Shown piece by piece: positions 26,139 through 34,418 of a stretch of 64,000 nucleotides of DNA; the first letter of the stretch is position 1; every line of letters starts with the position of its first letter. Both the position numbers and the translations under genes were made by a program. Source of the stretch: Arthrobacter sp. 135MFCol5.1 (GTDB lineage Bacteria > Actinomycetota > Actinomycetes > Actinomycetales > Micrococcaceae); the NCBI RefSeq assembly GCF_000374865.1, contig NZ_KB895454.1, forward strand, positions 124,001 through 188,000. The letters are read 5' to 3'. Below the pieces are notes generated by a model that was not told where the DNA came from, searched no databases, and saw only the letters and a program-made list of their open reading frames with translations.

Positions 26139-27695
26139 ATGTCAGACCTATTCCAGGATTACTCCGAGGCCGCGGGCCGCACCGGGGCCTACGACGAGAT
26201 GTTCGCCCCCGGCCAGCAGGCCAGGGACTCGTACGGGCAGGTGGCGGACGCCCTCCGGAAGCTCTCGCTGGCGGACGTGAGTGCGCGCGCGGACTCGATG
26301 GCCCGCACCTTCCTGGACCGCGGTGTCACGTTCGACTACGCGGGCGAGGAACGGCCCTTTCCGCTGGACATCGTTCCCCGCGTCATCCCGGCCGCCGAGT
26401 GGAGCGTCCTGGAACGCGGCGTCGCCCAGCGTGTGCGCGCCCTCGAGGCTTTCCTGAACGACGTCTACGACAAGATGACGGTGGTCTCCGACGGCGTCAT
26501 CCCGCGCCAGCTCGTGACAACCAGTGCACACTTCCACCGCCAGGTCCACGGCTTTGAACCGGCCGGCGGGGTCCGGGTCCACATTTCCGGCATCGACGTC
26601 GTCCGCGACGCCGCCGGCACGTTCCGCGTCCTGGAGGACAACGTGCGTGTTCCCTCCGGCGTGAGCTATGTGCTGGAGAACCGGCGCGCGATGGCCAAGG
26701 GCCTGCCCGAAGCCTTCGGCCAGCAGCTCATCAGGCCCGTCGAGGAGTATCCCCGCCGGCTGCTCTCGGCCCTGCGCAAGACCGCGCCGGCCGGCGTCGA
26801 CGACCCCACCGTCGTCGTCCTCACCCCCGGCGTGTTCAACAGCGCCTACTTCGAACACACGCTCCTGGCCGGGCTCATGGGCGTGGAACTGGTGGAAGGC
26901 CGCGACCTCATCTGCCGCGGCAACCGTGTCTACATGCGCACCACCGCGGGCGAACAGCGCGTGGACGTCATCTACAAGCGGATCGACGACGACTTCCTGG
27001 ACCCGCTGCAATTCCGCTCCGATTCCATGCTCGGCTGCCCCGGCCTGGTCAACGCCGCCCGCGCCGGCGGCGTCACCATCGCCAATGCCGTGGGCAATGG
27101 CGTGGCGGACGACAAACTGGTTTACAGTTACGTCCCTGACCTGATCCGCTACTACCTCAGCGAGGAACCCATCATCGCGAACGTGGACACCTTCCGCCTC
27201 GAGGAGAAGGAAGCCAGGGAGTACACCCTGGACAACCTTGCCGAACTGGTGGTCAAGCCGGTGGACGGGTCCGGCGGCAAAGGACTGGTCATCGGCCCGG
27301 ACGCTTCCAAGGATGAACTGGACGCCCTCCGCCAGCGGATCATCGCAGATCCGCGCGGCTGGATCGCCCAGCCCGTGCTGCAGCTATCCACCGTTCCCAC
27401 CCTCGGCGGGGACAAATTCGGTCCCCGGCACGTGGACCTGAGGCCCTTTGCCGTGAACGACGGCGAGAATGTCTGGGTGCTCCCCGGCGGGCTCACCCGG
27501 GTGGCGCTGAAGGAAGGGTCCCTGATCGTCAATTCCAGCCAGGGCGGCGGATCCAAGGACACCTGGGTCCTCGCCGATTCACCCCAGATGCCGGTGGAAA
27601 CTGTTCCCCGCCAGTCGGTCACGGTCCGCGAGCGGGTCTCCGTGTGGCCCGTGGAAAGCAACTGGCGGGACCGCCAGTCGGAGCAGCAGCAGTGA
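26139..27695 (+). CDS. Circularly permuted ATP-grasp protein (type 2)
   Basis: This is a 518-residue member of the DUF404/DUF407 group, a circularly permuted ATP-grasp fold expected to form amide bonds using ATP. Visible motifs include DFVVP-like RPFPLDIVPRV, the HxQVHGFEPAGG region, LEDNVRVPSGVSYV, VDVIYKRIDDDFLDP and ELVVKPVDGSGGKG, the nucleotide-binding part. The ATG at 26139 (MSDLFQDYSE) is preferred over in-frame ATGs at 26094 and 26103, because related proteins begin there. It is the first gene of a three-gene operon with alpha-E and transglutaminase proteins. Confidence 0.88.
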   Translation: MSDLFQDYSEAAGRTGAYDEMFAPGQQARDSYGQVADALRKLSLADVSARADSMARTFLDRGVTFDYAGEERPFPLDIVPRVIPAAEWSVLERGVAQRVRALEAFLNDVYDKMTVVSDGVIPRQLVTTSAHFHRQVHGFEPAGGVRVHISGIDVVRDAAGTFRVLEDNVRVPSGVSYVLENRRAMAKGLPEAFGQQLIRPVEEYPRRLLSALRKTAPAGVDDPTVVVLTPGVFNSAYFEHTLLAGLMGVELVEGRDLICRGNRVYMRTTAGEQRVDVIYKRIDDDFLDPLQFRSDSMLGCPGLVNAARAGGVTIANAVGNGVADDKLVYSYVPDLIRYYLSEEPIIANVDTFRLEEKEAREYTLDNLAELVVKPVDGSGGKGLVIGPDASKDELDALRQRIIADPRGWIAQPVLQLSTVPTLGGDKFGPRHVDLRPFAVNDGENVWVLPGGLTRVALKEGSLIVNSSQGGGSKDTWVLADSPQMPVETVPRQSVTVRERVSVWPVESNWRDRQSEQQQ

Positions 27696-27755
27696 GCCGC
27701 GCCGCCGTCGGGCATTTTTCTTTCAACGTTCCGGACGCGCAGGAGGTAGCCGCGA

Positions 27756-28682
27756 ATGCTTAGCCGTATTGCCGAGTCCTTGTTTTGGATCGGCCGCTAT
27801 GTGGAGCGGGCGGACGGCACCGCCCGCATCCTCGACGTGCACCTGGAGCGCCTGAACCACCTCCCGATGGAGGAACGCCGAAGCGTTGCCCAGGAACTCC
27901 TGGCGGTAATGGGAGCCCGGCCGCAAAGCGAAGACTTTGGCCTGCCCGAACTGCTGCACGCCCTGGCCTACGACAAGACGAGCGCCACGTCCATCGCCGG
28001 GTCCCTCGGGGCAGCCCGGGAAAACGCCCGCCGTGCAAGGGAAACCGTCTCGTCCGGTTTGTGGGAGAGCCTGAACACCACGTACTACGGGCTCAGCCAG
28101 CACCGCAAGGATGTGGTGGGCACATACCGCTTCTGCAACTGGACCCTGGAGCGGACGGCCATGGTCAGCGGCCTGGCCGACACCACGGTCAGCCACGACG
28201 AAAGCTGGCTCTTCCTGGTCCTGGGCCGATCCCTGGAACGCGCCGACATGACGGCCCGGATGCTCTCGACCCGCGACGTGCTCTCTGCGGGCATGTCCTG
28301 GGTCAACATGCTCCGCTGCGCCGGTGCCTACGAATCGTTCCTGCGGACCCGGCGGGCAGCGTTCGGCGACCAGCACGCGGCCGAATTCCTGCTCCTGGAC
28401 CGGTTGTTCCCGCGGTCGATTGTCTACGCGCTGCGCGACGCCGACGAGTGCCTTGCCAAGCTGGATCCGTCCGCGCAGCGGGTTGGCTTCATCAACGACG
28501 CCCGCCGCATCGTTGGCCAGGCCCGGACCTTCCTCGAGTTCCACCGGACGGATGACCTCATGTCCGAACTGCCAGAGCACATGGAGCGGGTGCAGAAGGC
28601 GGTTTCCCAGGCCTCGGATGCCATTTCCCGTAAGTACTTCAATCAGGCGGACGAACTTGCCTGGGTGGGAGAAGTGTCATGA
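27756..28682 (+). CDS. Alpha-E domain protein (DUF403)
   Basis: This is a 308-residue, almost entirely helical protein of the alpha-E family, which always accompanies ATP-grasp proteins of the kind encoded upstream. It starts LSRIAESLFWIGRYVERADGTAR, the family signature, and carries the repeat-like LFLVLGRSLERADMTARML in the middle. The catalytic or carrier role is unknown. It starts 60 bases after the ATP-grasp gene, and its stop overlaps the transglutaminase ATG by 4 bases. Confidence 0.88.
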   Translation: MLSRIAESLFWIGRYVERADGTARILDVHLERLNHLPMEERRSVAQELLAVMGARPQSEDFGLPELLHALAYDKTSATSIAGSLGAARENARRARETVSSGLWESLNTTYYGLSQHRKDVVGTYRFCNWTLERTAMVSGLADTTVSHDESWLFLVLGRSLERADMTARMLSTRDVLSAGMSWVNMLRCAGAYESFLRTRRAAFGDQHAAEFLLLDRLFPRSIVYALRDADECLAKLDPSAQRVGFINDARRIVGQARTFLEFHRTDDLMSELPEHMERVQKAVSQASDAISRKYFNQADELAWVGEVS

Positions 28683-29530
28683 CCCGGTTGAGCATCGTCC
28701 ACAGGACGGCCTACAAATACAACAAGCGGGTGACGCTGTCCTACAACGAAGCCCGGATGACGCCGCTGACGGACTCCCAGCAGGTAGTGCTGGAATCCGT
28801 GGTCAAGGTGTCCCCGTCCCAGGCAGCCGTCAGCACCTACCGTGACTACTGGGGCACCCGGGTGACGGCCTTTGACATGCAGATGCCGCACGACAACCTC
28901 GAAGTGGTCTCCAACATCACTGTGGAGGTGCACCGGGCGGAAAAGATCCCCACCGAGGCGGACATCGTGGGCTGGGACGTCCTGGCGTCGCCGGACACCC
29001 TGAACACGTTCAGCGACTGGCTGCCGCAGTCCCGGCTGAGCGGCCCCGGTGAGGAAGTCCTGGGCATCGTTCCCGGCGTGGTGGCCGGCAAGAACCCGCA
29101 CGAGGCGGCCATGGCGGTCTTTGCCTGGATGCGGGGCGAGATGACGTATATGTCCGGCTCCACCGCCGTCACCACCAATGCGGAAGAGGCCTGGGGCCAG
29201 CGCCAGGGTGTCTGCCAGGACTTGGCCCACCTTGCCATCGGTGCACTGCGGAGCTGCGGCATTCCGGCCCGGTATGTTTCCGGCTACCTGCACCCGCGGT
29301 CCAGTGCCGGGATCGGCGAAACCGTGGCCGGGCAGTCGCACGCCTGGCTGGAATGGTGGGACGGGGACTGGCGCAGCTGGGACCCCACCAACCACAAACC
29401 GGCCGGGGACTTCCACGTCACGGTGGCGCGTGGCCGGGACTACCGCGACGTGCCTCCGCTGAAGGGCATCCTGTCCGGCGGTGGCGGGTCCGCCCTCAAC
29501 GTAAGCGTCGAGATCACCCAGCTCGCCTGA
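28679..29530 (+). CDS. Transglutaminase-like cysteine peptidase
   Basis: This is a 283-residue member of the bacterial transglutaminase-like family with an N-terminal beta-sandwich domain (about 1-95). The catalytic triad is visible: Cys179 in QGVCQDLAH, His221 in GQSHAWLEWW and Asp235 in WDPTN. Family members are expected to act as peptidases or amide-exchange enzymes. It is the third gene of the ATP-grasp/alpha-E operon, overlapping the previous gene as ATGA, and ends at a hairpin terminator. Confidence 0.88.
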   Translation: MTRLSIVHRTAYKYNKRVTLSYNEARMTPLTDSQQVVLESVVKVSPSQAAVSTYRDYWGTRVTAFDMQMPHDNLEVVSNITVEVHRAEKIPTEADIVGWDVLASPDTLNTFSDWLPQSRLSGPGEEVLGIVPGVVAGKNPHEAAMAVFAWMRGEMTYMSGSTAVTTNAEEAWGQRQGVCQDLAHLAIGALRSCGIPARYVSGYLHPRSSAGIGETVAGQSHAWLEWWDGDWRSWDPTNHKPAGDFHVTVARGRDYRDVPPLKGILSGGGGSALNVSVEITQLA

Positions 29531-29538
29531 CCACGGCG

Positions 29539-29561
29539 CCCCCGGCCCTCGCGGCCGGGGG
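29539..29561. terminator. Hairpin terminator between convergent genes
   Basis: The arms CCCCCGGCC (29539-29547) and GGCCGGGGG (29553-29561) form a 9-bp GC stem with a 5-base loop. The element lies between the transglutaminase gene (end 29530) and the PNPOx-like gene (end 29578). There is no clear T run, so efficiency is uncertain. Confidence 0.6.
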
Positions 29562-29577
29562 AGGTGCCGGCGTCGTC

Positions 29578-30048
29578 CTATTCCGGTGCTGACCTGGCCG
29601 AACTGCTGATCTGCGTCCACCAGGTCATCGGATCGGTGACTTTGAAGCGGCGCCCGGTCATGGACTCCGGGGTGACGCGCACGAACGCATCCTTGCGTCC
29701 TGCCTGCCAGGGGAACAGGTAGAGGCGGGAGGTATCGAGGACCTCCTCGGTGCTGGTGACCAGTGCGGCGGTCCCCTTGATCACCACGCTCCACGCCAGG
29801 CCAGTGGCCGGGTCCACGCCGTCTGCCTCCACGGCGACGGCGGCGTCCTCACCGGTTGCGGCGGAGAGCTTGGTGCCCTGGCCGGTGCGGAACACCAGGG
29901 TGCCCCCGTCCACTGTGTAGTTGACCGGAAAAATGTCCGGCCGCCCGTCCACCAGTACCGCGAGCCTGCCCACGGAGACGGTCCGCAGCAATGCCCAGCA
30001 ATCGTGGTGTTCCAGGTTCTCCACTTGGGTTGATGACTCGTTGCTCAT
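29578..30048 (-). CDS. Pyridoxamine 5'-phosphate oxidase-like flavin-binding protein
   Basis: This is a 156-residue split-barrel protein of the PNPOx-like superfamily that typically binds FMN or F420. HDCWALLRTVSVGRLAVLVDG and DIFPVNYTVDGGTLVFRTG are the family's first strands, and GLAWSVVIKGTAALV the central one. Small proteins like this are common in actinobacteria and act as F420- or flavin-dependent reductases or haem-related enzymes; the activity is unknown. It ends 18 bases downstream of the SDR gene on the same strand, so they may be transcribed together. Confidence 0.82.
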   Translation of the reverse strand: MSNESSTQVENLEHHDCWALLRTVSVGRLAVLVDGRPDIFPVNYTVDGGTLVFRTGQGTKLSAATGEDAAVAVEADGVDPATGLAWSVVIKGTAALVTSTEEVLDTSRLYLFPWQAGRKDAFVRVTPESMTGRRFKVTDPMTWWTQISSSARSAPE

Positions 30049-30066
30049 GCCGTGAGCATACGCCCA

Positions 30067-31518
30067 TCACCAGGGGCTGGGCTTGTAGTCCTTGAGGAAG
30101 ACACCGTACTGGTCCTCACCGTTTTCGCCCATGACGATCGGATCATAGACGCGGGCCGCGCCGTCCACCAGGTCCAGGGGAGCGTGGAAGCCTTCCTCCA
30201 TGAGCCGGACCTTGGTGAAGTGGGGCCGTTCGTCGGTGATCCACCCGGTGTCCACGGCCGTCATCAGGATGCCGTCGGTGTGCAGCATCTCCTGGGCGCT
30301 GGTGCGGGTCATCATGTTCAGCGCTGCCTTGGCCATGTTGGTGTGCGGGTGTCCCGGCCCCTTGTAGGCCCGGGAGAACTGGCCTTCCATGGCGGAGACG
30401 TTCACGATGTACTTTCGTCGCGCCGTGGACCGTTTCATGGCCCCGCGAAGGCGGCTGACCAGCAGGAACGGGGCCGTGACATTGCAGAGCTGGACTTCGA
30501 GCATTTCCAGCGGATCCACTTCGTCCACCACCTGGGTCCAGCTGTTGATGGTGGCCAGGTCCGGGACCAGCCCCCCGGCGTCGATGGCCGTCCCGGACGC
30601 AATCCGTTCCAGTGACGCCGAGCCGGTGGACAGGGCGAGCGACGTGATCGCATCGCCGGCCAGGACCGGGTGTTCGGTCACGCTGCCGGCCAGGGCCAGG
30701 GGGTGCTTGTCATGGGCGTGGCCGAAGGTCAGCAACTCGGGACCACCGTTGGCGTGTTCCAGGGCTGGGGGCAACGGCTCATCCTCGGCATCCACCAGCG
30801 GCTTGTAGGCGTTGCCTGACCGGCGGACGGTCTGCGCCGCGTTGTTAATGATGATGTCCAGCGGCCCGGCCTCGTCCAGCGAATCGGTCAATGCCATCAC
30901 CTGGGCCGGATCACGGAGATCGATGCCGACGATCCGGAGCCGGTGCAGCCAGTCGGCGCTGTCCTCCATGGCGGCGAACCGGCGGGCGGCGTCCTTGGGG
31001 AAGCGGGTGGTGATGGTGGTATGGGCACCGTCCCGGAGCAGCCGGAGGGCAATGTACATCCCGATCTTGGCGCGGCCGCCGGTGAGCAGCGCACGCCGGC
31101 CGGTGAGGTCAACGCGTGCGTCGCGCTTGCTGTGGCTGAAGGCCGCGCATTCGGGGCAGAGCTGATGGTAAAAGGCATCCACCTGGGTGTAATGCTGCTT
31201 GCAGATGTAGCACGGGCGTGACCGGATGAGGTGGCCGGCGATGTTTCCGGTGGCGGACGGAGCCAGTTTGTTGCCGCGGGTTTCGTCGTCGATCCGGTCC
31301 GGGGCAGCGGTGGCGGTCTGGGCGATGACTGCCCGGTCGGCTTCGGCAATGGAATCGCGCTTGGTGACCCTGCGGTGGCGCTTGACGGCCTTGAACATCT
31401 TGCCGGTGGCGCGGCGCACCGAAACGTAGTCGGGGTGCTCCTCGTCGTACGCGTGGATCGTATTCAGGACCTTGAGGCAGGCCTGGATTTCCTCAGGGGT
31501 CAGATCGGGGGAGCTCAT
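30067..31518 (-). CDS. SDR protein with N-terminal zinc ribbon and no canonical catalytic Tyr
   Basis: This is a 483-residue protein. Residues 1-100 are helical and basic. Four cysteines at 103, 106, 121 and 124 (C-x2-C-x14-C-x2-C) look like a zinc ribbon. A Rossmann domain follows with TGGRAKIG at 146-153, IDLRD and INNAAQ. The insert between the NAA motif and the active site is about 100 residues longer than in classical SDRs. Ser375 is present, but the position of the catalytic Tyr in Y-x3-K is Thr393 before Lys397. The zinc ribbon fused to an SDR domain is rare. Function is unknown; it may bind rather than reduce. Confidence 0.8.
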   Translation of the reverse strand: MSSPDLTPEEIQACLKVLNTIHAYDEEHPDYVSVRRATGKMFKAVKRHRRVTKRDSIAEADRAVIAQTATAAPDRIDDETRGNKLAPSATGNIAGHLIRSRPCYICKQHYTQVDAFYHQLCPECAAFSHSKRDARVDLTGRRALLTGGRAKIGMYIALRLLRDGAHTTITTRFPKDAARRFAAMEDSADWLHRLRIVGIDLRDPAQVMALTDSLDEAGPLDIIINNAAQTVRRSGNAYKPLVDAEDEPLPPALEHANGGPELLTFGHAHDKHPLALAGSVTEHPVLAGDAITSLALSTGSASLERIASGTAIDAGGLVPDLATINSWTQVVDEVDPLEMLEVQLCNVTAPFLLVSRLRGAMKRSTARRKYIVNVSAMEGQFSRAYKGPGHPHTNMAKAALNMMTRTSAQEMLHTDGILMTAVDTGWITDERPHFTKVRLMEEGFHAPLDLVDGAARVYDPIVMGENGEDQYGVFLKDYKPSPW

Positions 31519-31536
31519 TAGCCAAATTTTACAGCG

Positions 31537-31583
31537 TACGGCGCGGGCCGGAGGACCGTCCAGGTGCTCCGGCCCGCGCCGTA
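31537..31583 (-). terminator. Terminator downstream of glgC
   Basis: The arms 31537-31553 and 31567-31583 form a perfect 17-bp stem with a 13-base loop, 22 bases past the glgC stop. On the minus strand it is followed by a T/A-rich stretch that includes AAAATTT. Confidence 0.8.
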
Positions 31584-31605
31584 TGCTCTTGCCGTCAGTA
31601 CTAGG

Positions 31606-33018
31606 TCAGGAGACCCTGGCGCCGTCCGGTGAGGCCTGCGCCGCGGCGGCCGCGTGCGTTCCGGCCACCTTGCCCACGGTCTCGCGGACCTCGGGGTACC
31701 GGTCAGCCGCAGCCTTGACGGCGTTTGGCATGAGCCCCAGGTGTTGGGCGGCCAGCTGCCGTTCGTCGTCGCCGGGTTCCGGTACCTGCTGGCCTTTGGC
31801 CAGGACGGTGATGCCAGATTCGGTGACCTTGAAACCACGCGCCCGGTCCAGGTCCGGGTCCAGGCCGATGGCAGCCCCTGCCGGCACCTTGACATTCTTG
31901 TCCAGGATGGCCCGGTTGATCACGGCGCCCGCTCCAACCTGAACCTTGTCCATCAGGACCGAGTCCGTGATCCTGGCGCTCGTGGCCACGTAGACGTCGT
32001 TGGAAAGGACGGAGCCTTCAACGATGCCGCCGGAGATGACCACGCCGCTGGCCACGATCGAGTCCAGGGCCGTTCCCACCGTGTTGTTGTCGCCCCGGAC
32101 AAACTTCGCGGGCGGCGAGATGCTTTGCCGGGTGTAGATGGGCCACTCGGAGTTGTAGAGGTTGAACACCGGCATCGGGGAGATGAGGTCCATGTGGGCA
32201 TCGTAGAAGGAGTCGATGGTGCCCACGTCGCGCCAGTAGGTGCGGTCACGGTCGGTGGAGCCGGGAATGTCGTTGAGCGTGAAGTCGTAGACACCGGCTT
32301 CACCACGGTTGACGAAGTAGGGGATGATGTCGCCGCCCATGTCGTGTTTGGTGTCCAGCCGCTCGGCATCCACATGCAGGGCTGCCACCAGGGCGTCAGC
32401 GTCGAATACGTAGTTGCCCATGGAGGCCAGGAACTGGGACGGGTCCGCGGCCAGGCCCGGCGTGCTGGCCGGCTTTTCGACGAACGCGGCGATCTTCTGG
32501 GAGTCGTTCTGGTCCACTTCGATGACGCCGAACTGATCGGCCATGTGCAGCGGCTGCCGTACGGCCGCGACCGTGGCCTTGGCGCCGCTGTGGACGTGCT
32601 GGGCCACCATCTGGGCGAAGTCCATGCGGTAGACGTGGTCCGCGCCGACCACGACGACGATGTCGGGGTTGGCGTCATGGATGAGGTTCAGGGATTGGTA
32701 GATGGCGTTGGCGCTGCCAAGGAACCAGCTCTTGCCCACGCGCTGCTGGGCGGGAACGGAAGCGATGTAGTTGCCCAACTGGGTGGACATGCGCCAGGTC
32801 TCAGAGATGTGGCGGTCAAGGCTGTGCGACTTGTACTGGGTCAGGACGACAATCTGCAGGTAGCGGGAATTCACAAGGTTGGATAACGCGAAATCGATAA
32901 GGCGGTAGCTGCCGGCAAAGGGGACGGCGGGTTTGGCCCGGTCTGCCGTCAGTGGCATCAGCCTGTTTCCCTCGCCGCCTGCGAGGACAATGGCCAGGAC
33001 TTTCTTATTTAACGGCAT
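31606..33018 (-). CDS. glgC: Glucose-1-phosphate adenylyltransferase
   Basis: This is a 470-residue ADP-glucose pyrophosphorylase that makes the glycosyl donor for glycogen. [30 protein letters not shown] holds the nucleotidyl-transfer motif and allosteric-site residues. [13 protein letters not shown] contains the catalytic Asp, and the left-handed beta-helix end contains repeats such as [19 protein letters not shown]. The ATG at 33016-33018 gives the usual start [11 protein letters not shown]. It is divergent from glgA across 92 bases, which is a common actinobacterial arrangement. Confidence 0.93.
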   Translation of the reverse strand: MPLNKKVLAIVLAGGEGNRLMPLTADRAKPAVPFAGSYRLIDFALSNLVNSRYLQIVVLTQYKSHSLDRHISETWRMSTQLGNYIASVPAQQRVGKSWFLGSANAIYQSLNLIHDANPDIVVVVGADHVYRMDFAQMVAQHVHSGAKATVAAVRQPLHMADQFGVIEVDQNDSQKIAAFVEKPASTPGLAADPSQFLASMGNYVFDADALVAALHVDAERLDTKHDMGGDIIPYFVNRGEAGVYDFTLNDIPGSTDRDRTYWRDVGTIDSFYDAHMDLISPMPVFNLYNSEWPIYTRQSISPPAKFVRGDNNTVGTALDSIVASGVVISGGIVEGSVLSNDVYVATSARITDSVLMDKVQVGAGAVINRAILDKNVKVPAGAAIGLDPDLDRARGFKVTESGITVLAKGQQVPEPGDDERQLAAQHLGLMPNAVKAAADRYPEVRETVGKVAGTHAAAAAQASPDGARVS

Positions 33019-33110
33019 GGTGGTCGCTCCTGTACGCCTTCGTAACTCCCAAGACAGTCCGGTGCACCCGGACTCCTTCACACTAGAACAGTTATGCGTG
33101 AAGGACTACC

Positions 33111-34325
33111 TTGGGTCTTGTGCGTATAGACATTGTGACTAAAGAGTTTCCGCCGGAGATCTACGGTGGCGCCGGGGTGCACGTCGCCGAATTGAGCAGG
33201 GTGCTTAGTAAGCATGTTGACCTGCAGGTTCGTGCTTTCGGGGCGCCGCGCGACGCTGACTACCACGGGGCGACGGTGACGTCCTACCAGGTGCCGGAGG
33301 ACCTCGGCGGGGCCAATGCCGCGGTCCAGACCCTGGGCGTGGACCTCCGCATCGTGCCGGATGTCCAAGGCGCCGACGTGGTCCATTCGCACACCTGGTA
33401 CGCCAACATGGCGGGGCATCTGGCGTCGCTGCTTCACGGAATTCCGCACGTTCTCAGTGCCCACAGCCTCGAGCCGCTGCGTCCTTGGAAGGCTGAGCAG
33501 CTCGGCGGTGGCTACGCCCTTTCGTCCTGGGTGGAGAAGACGGCGTACGAAGCTGCGGCCGCCATCATCGCCGTTTCGGAGGGCATGCGGCAGGACATCC
33601 TGCGCAGCTACCCCAACGTGGACCCGGAGAAGGTCCGGGTGGTCCACAACGGCATCGATGTTGCGCTGTGGCAGCGTGACGAGAATGACGACGCCGTCCG
33701 CGCCCTGGGCATCGATCCAGCCAAACCAAGCGTCGTTTTTGTGGGAAGAAACACGCGGCAAAAGGGCGTCCCCTATCTCCTGCGGGCCGCCGCGAAGCTT
33801 CCCGCCGACGTTCAGCTGGTCCTGTGCCTGGGCGCGGCCGACACCCCCGAGCTGGCAGCGGAAACCGCCGCACTGATCGAGGACCTGCAGAAGCAGCGCA
33901 CGGGCGTTGTCCTCATCGAGCGGATGCTGCCGCGCCATGAGCTGATCCAGGTGCTCAGCCACGCCACAGCGTTCGCGTGCCCCTCCATCTACGAACCCCT
34001 CGGGATCGTCAACCTTGAGGCGATGGCCTGCGGGGCAGCCGTGGTGGCCAGCGCCACCGGCGGCATCCCCGAAGTGGTGGAGCACGGCACGACCGGGCTC
34101 CTGGTGGACCTGGAGCAGGTGACCGACGGTACCGGAACGCCGCTGGATCCGGAGAAGTTCGTCAAGGAGTTCGCAGCAGCCCTCACCGAAGTGGTGTCAG
34201 ATCCCGAGCGTGCCCGCGCCATGGGACAGGCCGGCCGGGAACGTGCCGAAAAACACTTCTCCTGGGAATCCATCACCGAGACCACCCTTGAGGTCTACCG
34301 TTCGGTGCTGCCCGCCACCAGCTGA
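33111..34325 (+). CDS. glgA: Glycogen synthase (actinobacterial GlgA, GT4)
   Basis: This is a 404-residue retaining glycosyltransferase of the GT4 family used in actinobacterial glycogen or alpha-glucan synthesis. RIDIVTKEFPPEIYGGAGVHV is the N-terminal signature. HSLEPLRPWK, VHNGIDV and the donor site EPLGIVNLEAMACGAAVVAS are visible. The TTG at 33111 is chosen because AAGGA at 33101-33105 lies 5 bases before it. A GTG at 33120 would give a start like mycobacterial GlgA but has no ribosome site. Divergent glgC suggests shared control. Confidence 0.88.
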   Translation: MGLVRIDIVTKEFPPEIYGGAGVHVAELSRVLSKHVDLQVRAFGAPRDADYHGATVTSYQVPEDLGGANAAVQTLGVDLRIVPDVQGADVVHSHTWYANMAGHLASLLHGIPHVLSAHSLEPLRPWKAEQLGGGYALSSWVEKTAYEAAAAIIAVSEGMRQDILRSYPNVDPEKVRVVHNGIDVALWQRDENDDAVRALGIDPAKPSVVFVGRNTRQKGVPYLLRAAAKLPADVQLVLCLGAADTPELAAETAALIEDLQKQRTGVVLIERMLPRHELIQVLSHATAFACPSIYEPLGIVNLEAMACGAAVVASATGGIPEVVEHGTTGLLVDLEQVTDGTGTPLDPEKFVKEFAAALTEVVSDPERARAMGQAGRERAEKHFSWESITETTLEVYRSVLPATS

Positions 34326-34341
34326 GCGTTCCACGCAGAAA

Positions 34342-34388
34342 ACGACGACGGCGCCGCCCCCGTGGAAGGGGAGCGGCGCCGTCGTCGT
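34342..34388. terminator. Strong hairpin terminator between glgA and acyl-CoA oxidase
   Basis: The 16-base arms ACGACGACGGCGCCGC (34342-34357) and its complement (34373-34388) form a perfect GC-rich stem with a 15-base loop. The element follows glgA by 16 bases and precedes the convergent acyl-CoA oxidase gene. Confidence 0.82.
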
Positions 34389-34418
34389 TATGCCACCCGA
34401 GGGGGCGGCCCGTGTGTC

